A program made the translations under genes and the position numbers. Below are positions 53,775-63,959 of a stretch of 64,000 nt of DNA, piece by piece. This DNA comes from CAVPMW01 sp963706515 (GTDB lineage Bacteria; Chloroflexota; Anaerolineae; Anaerolineales; UBA4823). The stretch covers positions 1 through 64,000 of the forward strand of contig CAVPMW010000030.1 of NCBI GenBank assembly GCA_963706515.1, read 5' to 3'. Every line of letters begins with the position of its first letter. Position 1 is the stretch's first letter. The notes under the pieces were generated by a model. The model was not told the origin of the DNA and searched no databases. It worked only from the letters and a program-made list of their open reading frames with translations.

Positions 53775-54395
53775 ATGAAATTCGATCCGCACATCCACCA
53801 GCGCCGCTCCATTCGCCTGAAAGGCTACGATTACACCCAGCCCGGCGCCTATTTCATCACCCTGGTAACTTATGGACGTGAATGCCTGTTCGGGGAGATC
53901 ACAGGCGAGACTATGCGATTAAGCCCCTTGGGGGAGATCGTCCAGCCAGCCTGGTTGCGCTTGCCATCCTTCTTCTCCATCCGCTTGGATGTTTACGTGG
54001 TGATGCCGAACCATTTCCATGGGATCATCTGGCTTGGGGCGGAGCGTACGGGCGAAGCATCTGCCGGGTCAATTCCAGTCTCGGGTAATACCTTGGCGGC
54101 AGATGCTTCGCCCCAACCGCCGAAAGGCACACAACCTGGCTCGCTGGGTGCCATCCTCCAGAATTTCAAATCTACCACCACGCGGCGCGCCAATCAGATG
54201 GATGCCCTACTCGGCACTCCCCTCTGGCAGCGCAATTATTACGAGCACATCATCCGCAATGAATCCGAATTAGACCGCATCCGCCGCTACATTCTGCACA
54301 ACCCCGTTACCTGGGCAGCAGACCAGGAAAACCCGCGGGGTCGATATAACCTGCCCAAACCAACCCCATCGGGAAGTACGACCCGCCTATCATAG
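53775..54395 (+). mobile_element. REP-associated tyrosine transposase (RAYT), copy 1
   Basis: 206 residues, intact. RRSIRLKGYDYTQPGAYFIT, the HUH motif in VVMPNHFHGIIWLG, TPLWQRNYYEHIIRNESELD with the catalytic tyrosine region, and IRRYILHNPVTW. This is the Y1-transposase/RAYT family that acts on REP hairpins. Between the HUH motif and the tyrosine lies a stretch (GEASAGSIPVSGNTLAADAS) encoded by a complete REP hairpin at 54050-54114, which keeps the frame. Flanked upstream by another REP. No partner helicase or inverted-repeat ends as in full IS elements. Confidence 0.9.
54050..54114 (+). repeat. REP hairpin inside the RAYT coding sequence
   Basis: GGGCGAAGCATCTGCCGG and GGCAGATGCTTCGCCC arms, same family as 53703-53768, within codons of the transposase. 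Confidence 0.75.
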
Positions 54396-54405
54396 CGACC
54401 CGCCC

Positions 54406-55362
54406 CTATCGTCGCAAATTGCCCGGAATATCCGGAATCAATCGAACTCGCTGTGAAGACGGAAGTTTCAGCTTGGCCGCGATGAATTGCTGGTGGCTCA
54501 GTAAAAATCCTGAGGAAATGGTGCGGATTTCTTCGATCTCCTCGAAGGAGGCCTGCCCATCGCCGGCTGCGACGGCAAATAACGTGTCCAGGAAGCGCAG
54601 CCGCTCGTCTTCGCTGGTGACCTCGAAGAACTGGCGGGTTAAGCGGTAGTAATCCATCCCTTTGCTGACCTCGGAGGCCGCCATCTCAACCACCACCGCC
54701 GCTTCAGCCTGCGAGATTCCCCAGTTTTTTTGTACAGCCTGCACGATCACCTGGTTTTCCGCCTCGCTGACCTGCTGGTCGGCGTAAGCGACGCGCGCCA
54801 TTAACCCGCCTGCCAGGCTGAGCTTGCGCAAGGCGTCCTCGGAAATCTCGGCGGGGATGTTTTCCTGCGCCAGCCGGCGGCTCACATCGTAGTAGATCTT
54901 GTTTTTGACAAAATCGTCCAGGTACTGCTCCCGGTTGGGTGCCGCCTGCACGGCTTGCGCGCGGCTTTTCACCCTGCCCCGGGTGAACAGGCTCCAGCGT
55001 CCCGTCCCGCCGATGTGTGCGTTCTGGATCGAGGTCTTGATCTCTTCGATCACTGCCAGCTCTGCGACGTCCGCCGGTCCAGCCACCTGGACCATCTGGT
55101 CCAGCGCCTGGAGCGCCTGGGTTTTTTCCGCATCGGAGGCCAGCCTGGCTTCCAGCTCAGCCACCAGCCGCTGGCGCTCAGCCTCCTCGACCGGGGATTC
55201 GATGTAGATATCGATCTCCGCCCAATCCTGGGCGGTCATCCCTTTCAGGTGGAACAGCATATCCTTGAGGCAGTTGATCTCATCGTTGGTAATCTCACCA
55301 TCTGCCCAGGCGGCGGCGACCATCACCTTAGCCAGGCTCAACAGTACACTCTCATTTGACAT
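54406..55362 (-). CDS. TerB-like protein with two TerB-type domains
   Basis: 318 residues, intact. The N-terminal domain (LAKVMVAAAWADGEITNDEI, NCLKDMLFHLKGM) and the C-terminal one (GLMARVAYADQQVSEAENQV, FAVAAGDGQASFEEIEEIRT) both have the helical, acidic metal-binding pattern of TerB/DUF533 domains, ADGxIxxxE. A helical linker with RWSLFTRGRVKSRAQ joins them. TerB proteins occur in tellurite/stress modules; the exact role is unknown. Lies between the two RAYT copies, on the opposite strand, 11 bp from the end of the first. Confidence 0.8.
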   Translation of the reverse strand: MSNESVLLSLAKVMVAAAWADGEITNDEINCLKDMLFHLKGMTAQDWAEIDIYIESPVEEAERQRLVAELEARLASDAEKTQALQALDQMVQVAGPADVAELAVIEEIKTSIQNAHIGGTGRWSLFTRGRVKSRAQAVQAAPNREQYLDDFVKNKIYYDVSRRLAQENIPAEISEDALRKLSLAGGLMARVAYADQQVSEAENQVIVQAVQKNWGISQAEAAVVVEMAASEVSKGMDYYRLTRQFFEVTSEDERLRFLDTLFAVAAGDGQASFEEIEEIRTISSGFLLSHQQFIAAKLKLPSSQRVRLIPDIPGNLRR

Positions 55363-55450
55363 ATCGGTTATCTTTCCGTGGTAAATCAGGGCTGCTGGGC
55401 GAACCCAGTGAATTTCCTGCCAATTCTAATTCAAAAACCCAGAATGGTAA

Positions 55451-55515
55451 GGGAGAAGCATCTGCCGAAATGCCAAATCTCTAGTATCATCCCTGGGGGC
55501 AGATGCTTCGCCCCT
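55451..55515 (+). repeat. REP-type hairpin before RAYT copy 2, imperfect left arm
   Basis: GGAGAAGCATCTGCCG and GGGCAGATGCTTCGCCCC; ends seven bases before the second RAYT ATG. Confidence 0.7.
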
Positions 55516-55521
55516 GACAAG

Positions 55522-56072
55522 ATGAAATTCGATCCTCGCCTCCACCACCGCCGCTCCATTCGCCTCAAGGGTTACGATTACACCCAGCCCGGCGCCTATT
55601 TCATCACCCTGGTAACTTACCGGCGTGAATGCCTGTTCGGGGAGATTGAAGGCGAGACTATACGATTAAATCCATTGGGCGAGATCGTCCAGCAAGCCTG
55701 GCTGCGCTTGCCATCTTACTTCCCTATCCGCCTGGATGACTTTGCGGTGATGCCGAATCATTTTCATGTAGGGGCGAAGCATCTGCCGGGTCAATTTCAG
55801 TCTCGGGTAATACCCTGGCGGCAGATGCTTCGCCCCAACCGCCGAAAGGCACACAACCTGGCTCCCTGGGTGCCATCCTCCAGAATTTCAAATCTACCAC
55901 CACCCGGCGCGCCAATCAAATGGATGCCCTACATGGCACTCCCCTCTGGCAGCGCAATTATTACGAGCACATCGTCCGCAATGAACCCGAATTAGCCCGT
56001 ATCCGCCTTTACATCTTGCACAACCCCATTGCCTGGGCCGAGGACCGGGATAACCCCGCTGGGTCGATATAA
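55522..56072 (+). pseudogene. RAYT copy 2, deleted and frameshifted
   Basis: Nearly the same protein as copy 1 up to MPNHFH (MKFDPRLHHRRSIRLKGYDY), then about 25 bp of the GIIWLG segment are missing and the REP at 55771-55836 follows at once. The C-terminal half (NYYEHIVRNEPELARIRLYI) is in another frame and stops at 56070-56072. The deletion at the REP junction is real and not a single-base error, so this copy is probably inactive. Confidence 0.8.
55771..55836 (+). repeat. REP hairpin inside RAYT copy 2
   Basis: GGGGCGAAGCATCTGCCGG and GGCAGATGCTTCGCCCC arms; same internal position as in copy 1. Confidence 0.75.
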
Positions 56073-56134
56073 CCCGACCCAAACGAAACCACCCCCATCC
56101 GGTTGGGGCAGGTCAAGACCCGCCCATTCTCTCT

Positions 56135-56383
56135 TCAGGGACGCCCAACGCCCCGGTCTGGATTTGCTGGAACATATCTGCCGTTCACATCCTTGCTATC
56201 GGATTCCAAAGCCTTACAGATATGACCAATAGCGACGCTCGCATTTTTCAGTCGCTCGGTCTCGGAAACACAATGCTGGTACTGTCCGCGGATATCTTCC
56301 AGGATCACGCGCAGACAGGCTGCCATGCTTTGCTGGAGCTCCCGGCTGTCAGCGTTTCCGCCGGAATACTTAGAAGTTTCCAT
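56135..56383 (-). CDS. Hypothetical protein, 82 residues
   Basis: The ATG at 56381-56383 follows AAGGAGGTGAGTGAT, an excellent ribosome site; a longer frame upstream lacks one. Reads METSKYSGGNADSRELQQSM, then CLRVILEDIRGQYQHCVSET and VAIGHICKALESDSKDVNG: helical, soluble, three cysteines. No family recognised. The nested palindrome 56400-56549 lies directly upstream and would be in its promoter or leader. Confidence 0.5.
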   Translation of the reverse strand: METSKYSGGNADSRELQQSMAACLRVILEDIRGQYQHCVSETERLKNASVAIGHICKALESDSKDVNGRYVPANPDRGVGRP

Positions 56384-56399
56384 ATCACTCACCTCCTTT

Positions 56400-56549
56400 C
56401 TGCCTGCTCGCTTGCTGAGCATTGCTGCTGATTAGGCAGTTGCCGGTCGCCGGTCATAGTCGAGCGGCGTAATCCGACCGCCCGACTTGAACGGTGGGCA
56501 ACCGGCAACTGCTACAATCCCGCTGGGCGTCTTGCGAGCGAGCAGGCAG
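56400..56549. repeat. Nested inverted repeats, 150 bp
   Basis: Outer arms CTGCCTGCTCGCT / AGCGAGCAGGCAG (13 bases, more with a wobble) enclose inner arms GCAGTTGCCGGT / ACCGGCAACTGC (56436-56512). It could fold as a long two-stage hairpin or cruciform. Confidence 0.6.
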
Positions 56550-57147
56550 TTTATTGGCGGCGGGGGATACAAACAGCACTGGGCATCAGCCCAGTTCCAT
56601 ATCCGGTTGCGTTAATAATAGGTGAAATATTGATCGGAAATTTGAAAGCCGATGGTTTGGATAATCTAATTGCCTATCTGCGAGAGGGAATGTAAATTAA
56701 TATAACAATTTCCTGAATTACACCAATAATTTTGTGGAAATAGGAAAATCTTGTGGATTAATGGTATCAACGGAGAATGGAGGCATTAATTTGGGTCTTG
56801 CAGCTTCTCGGAAAGTTCATCTATGGAAATCCTTAATAATGGCACCTAATCCATTCAGGGATAGTCTTTTTTAACCTTGACGATAACTTCAGCTCTCCCC
56901 GAAAAATATATTCAAACGATGTCGAATTGATAGCTGTGATAACTGGCTAGGTAAGCAGAAGCACGGGTGCTTGCGCAGCGTGTATCTTAAAGCAACGCCA
57001 GCATATTCCTCGGATGGTCTCGCCGAAGGCAGCCCTTACAACAAAGAACTATATTTCCTGACGTGCCTTGTCTACAGGAATGAAATAGTGTCTGGGTGAT
57101 CCATAAGCACTTCCATTTCAAGTAGGGTTTTATTTTCAAGAAGGGTT
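56550..57147. other. 598-bp AT-rich intergenic region with a possible gene end
   Basis: In the plus strand a frame ends at 56695 as GISPVPYPVALIIGEILIGN and DGLDNLIAYLREGM, which looks like the C terminus of a decayed gene, without a start. The rest, 56700-57147, shows nothing I can name. Base composition is clearly lower in GC than the surrounding sequence. Confidence 0.3.
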
Positions 57148-58197
57148 TTATTCCTTCTCCTTGAATGCAAACAATTGGCGGCTATCCCCCAAGAGAATAA
57201 ATAAAGATTTTGTCGTTGGGTCATACGCTAATTCATATCCGCCGACCATATCTTCTCCATTCAATGTAAAAGGTCCATTTGAGAATTCAATCAGGGTGGT
57301 GCTCGTCCCAGTGTCTATATTAATTCCCAGAAGTTTTCCATCCCGTGTCAAGACATACGCAAGTTTTTTGGCAGGTGAAACTGCTATATTGCTTATAACA
57401 ACATCGTCAGCCTTCCACAAGATATCCCCTGTCAAACTCTGTACTGCATAAGCGCTCCCCATCGTGACTCCTGATCGCAAATATATGTGATCTTCCATAA
57501 ACACGGGGGCCATACGTAATTCGCGATCCAAGCCGATTCGCCAAATCACTTTTCCTGTAATTGTTTCTTCTGCTTCCAATTCGTTCATCAAAATGGGAGA
57601 AACGGTTATATTGGCCGTCTTAATATATATTTTCCGACCGTGAACATTTTCAATCACTTCTCCGCTTTCAGCATTTAGCCGGGAAAACCATTCAGGGACG
57701 GTCGAAATTTGCACTTCGTTTCCAAAAACAAATATATATAGCAGACCTCGACCGGGAAGTGACTGTGACCACAGCACATCTCCCGTGGATAAATCAAGTT
57801 TCTTTACAGATGGCACTCCACCATTACCAGCATAAAGCTCGCCAGGAATTGCAGTAATTGCTGATAGATTTTTATGTTCCGTTTGCTTTGTATTTATACT
57901 ATCCCAAACCGCTTCTCCAGATGACCCATCCAGGCAAATTAGACTTTCTTCGCTATTGCTGGACATAGAACCGTAAAATATTACATTTCCAGCGCTAGCA
58001 ACCATTCTCGGCATGAAATCGTCTTGTTCAGTGTATATATTGGTAAGGGACCATGTTTCACTAAGACCCAATAATTTTGAAGGCGAATGGTAGGAAGCTG
58101 GAGTCGGAAATGGTACAAAAAAAGGATTGCATGCAGCAAAACCAACCATACAGAATGTAACCACGGTAAGGAGAAGCAGCAAGCTCTTATTTTGCAT
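57148..58197 (-). CDS. PQQ-propeller-like lipoprotein
   Basis: 349 residues, intact. Lipoprotein signal LLLLLTVVTFCMVGFAAC with the lipobox cysteine near residue 23. A beta-propeller of PQQ-like repeats follows: ICLDGSSGEAVWDSI, KKLDLSTGDVLWSQSLPGRG, EETITGKVIWRIGLDRELRM, YAVQSLTGDILWKADDVVIS and LLGINIDTGTSTTLIEFSNG. Such proteins act as scaffolds outside the membrane (BamB-like) or as extracellular sensors; which is unknown. Codon use is AT-richer than in the neighbours, suggesting acquisition from elsewhere. Confidence 0.85.
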   Translation of the reverse strand: MQNKSLLLLLTVVTFCMVGFAACNPFFVPFPTPASYHSPSKLLGLSETWSLTNIYTEQDDFMPRMVASAGNVIFYGSMSSNSEESLICLDGSSGEAVWDSINTKQTEHKNLSAITAIPGELYAGNGGVPSVKKLDLSTGDVLWSQSLPGRGLLYIFVFGNEVQISTVPEWFSRLNAESGEVIENVHGRKIYIKTANITVSPILMNELEAEETITGKVIWRIGLDRELRMAPVFMEDHIYLRSGVTMGSAYAVQSLTGDILWKADDVVISNIAVSPAKKLAYVLTRDGKLLGINIDTGTSTTLIEFSNGPFTLNGEDMVGGYELAYDPTTKSLFILLGDSRQLFAFKEKE

Positions 58198-58257
58198 CCC
58201 TTAACTCCCCGTAAGCTCTCGCATAGTCATAGGGTGCGTCCCCGACCCACCACCCTT

Positions 58258-58422
58258 TTACTCCCCACATCCCATCTTCCTGACATCCTCCCCGACCGCT
58301 TCTCCCCATTCCGGCTCATAATATCCCACCTCGACGTATCGATGAAAACTCGACCACGGCCATAGATCCACGCTTTGCGCCAACCCGTGTTTCACCGGAT
58401 TATATAGGTGATTATATTGGGA
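58258..58422 (-). pseudogene. C-terminal fragment of another RAYT-type transposase
   Basis: SQYNHLYNPVKHGLAQSVDL followed by WPWSSFHRYVEVGYYEPEWG is the typical end of REP-associated transposases (YIHYNPVKHG, WPWSSFHRY). Upstream in this frame there is only repeat sequence, so the first two thirds are gone. Different subgroup from the copies at 53775 and 55522. Confidence 0.75.
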
Positions 58423-58700
58423 TTTTTGAAAAATGGTGCGTCGGGGACACATCCTACAACTGTCGGGGATTTTCCGTTGATCACTTATCACAGAATGATT
58501 ATCGCGCCGATGCATGCAAATGCGCTCCCCTTCTTCTCCTGGTTCGGGAGAAGAAGGGGTTAGGGGTTGATGAGGCTGTCTGGGCACGGCGGCGCCATGC
58601 CCCCACCCAGTGCTCCCACTCACTGCTCCCACCAATCTGCGACCGGTCGAAGAACCCTCAGGGCTTTCACAAGAATAATTGACATCCAAACCAAGGGATG

Positions 58701-58826
58701 GTGTCATTGCGAACCCGGCGTTCTTTGCCGAACGGTTTAGTACACCGTCAAGCAATCTAATTTCCGCCGGCGATGTTGAGTGATGAGATTGCTTCAGGCT
58801 CAAAGAACGAGCCTTCGCAATGACAG
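58701..58826. repeat. Inverted pair of GTCATTGCGAA repeats
   Basis: GTGTCATTGCGAACCCGG at the left and TTCGCAATGACAG at the right, with AAGCAATCT and AGATTGCTT inside, make a long imperfect hairpin. The same unit recurs at 61792-62070. Apart from this and a few simple stretches, 58423-59067 holds nothing I can name. Confidence 0.7.
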
Positions 58827-59067
58827 GCATCGACCTTGTGAAAACCCTGGAAGAACCCCTTTGCTCTTCCATTATTAGAACATTAGTGCTATAATTATGC
58901 AGGGATCTTCTCCTCCCCCGGAGAGCTGCAGTGATCCATCTACCTCGTCTCAAACCACAATTCACAAACCAGGCCCTCCTCTTATTCGTTCCTCTTCGTT
59001 TTTTCGCGGAACGAATACCCCTATTGCCCCGCTTCTCCCCTTCGAGTATGATTAACCCGCGCAGCTA

Positions 59068-61788
59068 ATGGCGATGTTTCCTCCATCCACCTTCCTCGTC
59101 TCTGCCCTCTTCCTCGGCATCCTGTTCCTGCTGGTCGCCCTGATCGTCTTGTTCCTGCTGGGGCACCGCTGGCAGGCAAAGACCATCTCCGGTCTGGGTT
59201 CTCAGCGCCTCGCCCTGCGCCGCCTGCGGGACGCTCAACGCGAGATCGAGCGCATCCTCCAGGATTACACGCACGAGACCCGCCCGCCGTATGGCCCGGC
59301 GGTCGCCGGCCTCCAATCCCGCCTGGCTTCCCTGGCAGCCCGCCGCCTGGCGCTGGAGAAAGGCTATGCCGCCATCCAGGAACGTTCGCGCCAGGCCGGC
59401 TTGAGCCGTACCCGGGCTCTGCTCCAGGCGCCCTACCTGTGGTACACCCTGCAGCGTGAGCTCTCCCGCCAGGTGGAGCAGGCTGCCTCCCTGGAGGCTG
59501 ACCTTTCCGCCGCCCGGGACTCCGCTGCCGAGCTGGAAGGCCTGCCCTGGCAGGTCGCTTTGCAGGCTCGCCAGGTCGGCGACCTGCACGCCCGCCTGCA
59601 GGGGGTGCTGGAAGACCTGCAAGCCCGCCACCTCAGCGGCGACCCGCTGGACGCAGCCCTATCCAAGGACGCCGCCTGGAGCGACGACCTGGCTCGCATC
59701 CCCACCCCGTTCTTTACCGCCAGCCTCCCTGCCGACCTCGCCGAAATCGACCCGGTGACGGCAGCCGACGTGCACGCCTTGCTCGAAGGCTTGCGCCCCG
59801 AGCTGGGTGCCCTGCTCGACCAGGCTGGCCTCTGGCGGGCCAAGTGTGACCTGGCTGGCGAGCGCGTCGGCGCCCTCGCCCCCTCGCTGGCCTCCCTGGA
59901 AAACACCCTGGCTCTGCTGCCTCCCAGCCTCGACCCGGCTGACGAACGTGACCGCCTGGCTGGATTGCAGGTCATCGCCCACAATCTGGAGGCCACCCTG
60001 CCTCGCCTGGAAGTCGACAGCCTGGATGAGGTCATCGAGCAGGCCGGTCGCCTGCAGGAAGCCGCTCGCGAGCTGGAACGCAGCCTCAAGCAGGCTCGCC
60101 GCCACCTTCCCCTGCTCGAGCAGAACCTGGCTGAGCTCGACCGGCTGCTCAAGGACCTCTCCGCCCGCCTGGCCTCCCTCGGCACGCAGTCCATCCACCC
60201 CATCGCCTGGGGACCCAGCAGCGACCTCCTGGCGCGCTTCAGCCAGCAGGTCGCCGCCCTCGGCGCCCCAGACCAGCCGCGCACTCCCGATCAGGTGGAG
60301 ACCGGTCTGCAGTCCGCCGGAGCTTTGCTTCCCCAGGCTGCACAGCTCGACCGCACGCTGGGAGGGGTCGCCAGCCAGCACGCAGCCCTGCTCGCCCTGC
60401 TGAGCGGTCCCGACCTGGCTCTCGGCCCGGATTGGCTGGCGCGCACCCAGAAGTTGGTCGAGGCGGTGGTGGCTTACGACCCCGAGAACTGGCCGCGCCC
60501 CGACCGCGCCGGCGACCTGCCCGCCGATCTGCAGTCCCTGACCGTAGGTCTGGGCACCCCGCTGGTGAAGAACCCGCTCCAGCCCATTCCCGAAACCGGC
60601 CTGGCGCTTGATCTCGAGGAAGCCCGCCAGCTCTCCTCCCGCTCCCAGGATCTGAAAGCCCGCCTGGAGCGCATCCAGTCTGCTTTGGAGCAGGTGCAGA
60701 CCAGTGAGAATGCTGCCCGCCAGCAGCTGGAGGGGCTCCGCCAGGTGCTGGCCCAGCTCGCCCCGCTGGCGCGCTCCAACTCCCTGCTGGGTGGGCTTGC
60801 CACAGCTGAGATCAGCCGTTTCAGCGCCGAAGAAGCGCGCCTCGCCTCGGCTCTGCAGGAGCCGCAGGCAGGCACGGTGGATAAGAAAGCCCGCGCGGTC
60901 AGCCTGCTGGCTCAGCGGCTGGAGCAGAGCGGCAACGCCTGGATCGTTAAGCTGGAGCGCGACCTGCAGGCTCAGCAGCAGCAGCTCGGCGCCGCCTTGA
61001 ACAGCTTGCAGGCTATCGCCCCCTTGGATGAGCCGGCAGTCGAATCCGCCAGGCGGCTGCTTGCCTCCGGGCAGGCCTTCTCCACTCCAGCCTCTGCCCA
61101 GCCCTCATTCACCCCCCTCGATAAGCTGCTCCCCGAGCTCAAGCGCCGCAGCGATTACTGGCAGTCCTGCCAGGCTGCCCAGCACGCCCTGGACGATCTC
61201 GCCGAGCCGCTCCAGGCTTCCTTCAGCGAGTCGGTGCGCACCCGCCAGCAGGTGCACGCCTGGTTCGCCAACCTGCCGGAGTGCCTGCGCGACCCGCATT
61301 GCTGGCCCCCGACCCCGCGCACCCTGCTCGCCGAGCAGACCGAGCTGGGACGCCTGGACGACAGTTGGAACTCGCTCAAGGACAAGCCGCTGCGCGCCAT
61401 CAGCCTGGTTGCCCAGCTTGGCAGCCTCACCGCCCGCTACCAGACCCTGCTGGAGAAAGCCAACCAGGTAGCCGAGAAAGCCGCAAACGACCAGGAGCGC
61501 GTCGCCTCCCTGGAAGACGACCTCGACCGCCTGGCAGCCCAGTGGGAAGAGCTGTGGCAGGCGCACCGCGATAACAGCCAGACCACCGCTGAGATCCGCA
61601 AGCTGCTCGCCGACCAGGATGGCGAGCGCGACCTGCTCAAGCGCCAGTACCGCCAGGGCGCTCGCAGCTACGACCAGGTCCTGCAAACCCTGCAGGCTCT
61701 GCAGCGCAAGGCCCGCCTGGCCCAGGTGGTCATCGACGACACCCACCTCCTGGACGTCAACGGTCGCCTGATCGCCTATAAAGGCTAA
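59068..61788 (+). CDS. Long coiled-coil protein with one N-terminal membrane helix (EzrA-like topology)
   Basis: 906 residues, intact despite its length; ATG 59068 or 59074. Hydrophobic segment at about residues 9-31 (FLVSALFLGILFLLVALIVL), then almost entirely Leu/Ala/Glu/Arg-rich heptads, for example LQVIAHNLEATLPRLEVDSL, LEQNLAELDRLLKDLSARLA and LEDDLDRLAAQWEELWQAHR. No enzyme motif. One N-terminal helix followed by a long cytoplasmic coiled coil is the build of EzrA, but I see no sequence similarity beyond coiled-coil composition. Structural or cell-division role is a guess. Codons are strongly GC-rich. Confidence 0.8.
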   Translation: MAMFPPSTFLVSALFLGILFLLVALIVLFLLGHRWQAKTISGLGSQRLALRRLRDAQREIERILQDYTHETRPPYGPAVAGLQSRLASLAARRLALEKGYAAIQERSRQAGLSRTRALLQAPYLWYTLQRELSRQVEQAASLEADLSAARDSAAELEGLPWQVALQARQVGDLHARLQGVLEDLQARHLSGDPLDAALSKDAAWSDDLARIPTPFFTASLPADLAEIDPVTAADVHALLEGLRPELGALLDQAGLWRAKCDLAGERVGALAPSLASLENTLALLPPSLDPADERDRLAGLQVIAHNLEATLPRLEVDSLDEVIEQAGRLQEAARELERSLKQARRHLPLLEQNLAELDRLLKDLSARLASLGTQSIHPIAWGPSSDLLARFSQQVAALGAPDQPRTPDQVETGLQSAGALLPQAAQLDRTLGGVASQHAALLALLSGPDLALGPDWLARTQKLVEAVVAYDPENWPRPDRAGDLPADLQSLTVGLGTPLVKNPLQPIPETGLALDLEEARQLSSRSQDLKARLERIQSALEQVQTSENAARQQLEGLRQVLAQLAPLARSNSLLGGLATAEISRFSAEEARLASALQEPQAGTVDKKARAVSLLAQRLEQSGNAWIVKLERDLQAQQQQLGAALNSLQAIAPLDEPAVESARRLLASGQAFSTPASAQPSFTPLDKLLPELKRRSDYWQSCQAAQHALDDLAEPLQASFSESVRTRQQVHAWFANLPECLRDPHCWPPTPRTLLAEQTELGRLDDSWNSLKDKPLRAISLVAQLGSLTARYQTLLEKANQVAEKAANDQERVASLEDDLDRLAAQWEELWQAHRDNSQTTAEIRKLLADQDGERDLLKRQYRQGARSYDQVLQTLQALQRKARLAQVVIDDTHLLDVNGRLIAYKG

Positions 61789-61791
61789 CGA

Positions 61792-62070
61792 GTGTCATTG
61801 CGAACCCGGCGTCCTTTGCCGGTGCTCTTTACCCGGTATTCTTTACCCGGTGTTCTTTACCGAGTGACGCAATCCCCCGCCCCATCAGCAAGTGTCATTG
61901 CGAACCCGCCGTCCTTGCGGTGCTCTTTACCCGGTGTTCTTCACCGGGTCCGGCGTCTCTACCGGTGTTCTTTACCGAGTGACGCAATCCATCCCACAAT
62001 CGCTTCATGGCCAGCAAGTGTCATTGCGAACCCGCCGTACTTGGGCGGGTGAAGCAATCTCATCTCTCCA
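61792..62070. repeat. Cluster of three GTCATTGCGAACCCG repeats with a 14-bp tandem array
   Basis: Units start near 61795, 61892 and 62019 and end in GCAATC(C/T). The first contains three tandem copies of GTGCTCTTTACCCG-like 14-mers (61822-61863). Together with 58701-58826 they form a dispersed family. No coding sequence is likely here. Confidence 0.75.
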
Positions 62071-62141
62071 ATCTCCTATCTTCAATCTCACCTCTTCAAT
62101 CCCATCTCTTCAAACGTCAGCCCGGTCCCATCCAGCCTATA

Positions 62142-62170
62142 TTGACAAATATGAGAAATTAGGGTCAAAT
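62142..62170 (+). promoter_or_regulatory. Putative promoter of the acyl-CoA synthetase gene
   Basis: TTGACA (perfect), 17-bp spacer, TCAAAT (four of six), 65 bp before the ATG. Confidence 0.55.
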
Positions 62171-62234
62171 ACCCCTTGCGCTTCGCTTCCCGCGTCCAAC
62201 CCCACCTAACCGAATAACCGCTCAAGGAGGACAC

Positions 62235-63877
<1,643 letters not shown>

Positions 63878-63913
63878 GCTGGCGCAGGCAGCGAACGTAA
63901 TTTTAGCTCGAGC

Positions 63914-63954
63914 AGGGCGTTCGCTCCAGGCGCACGCCCTTTGCTTCTCTTTTG
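63914..63954 (+). terminator. Terminator after the acyl-CoA synthetase gene
   Basis: AGGGCGT / ACGCCCT stem around a 13-base loop, then a T-rich tail. Confidence 0.65.
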
Positions 63955-63959
63955 GAAAG

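Noticed and set aside
58258..58965. 235-residue minus-strand protein
   Set aside because: Only the last 54 residues resemble a protein family; the rest is translation of repeat and simple sequence.
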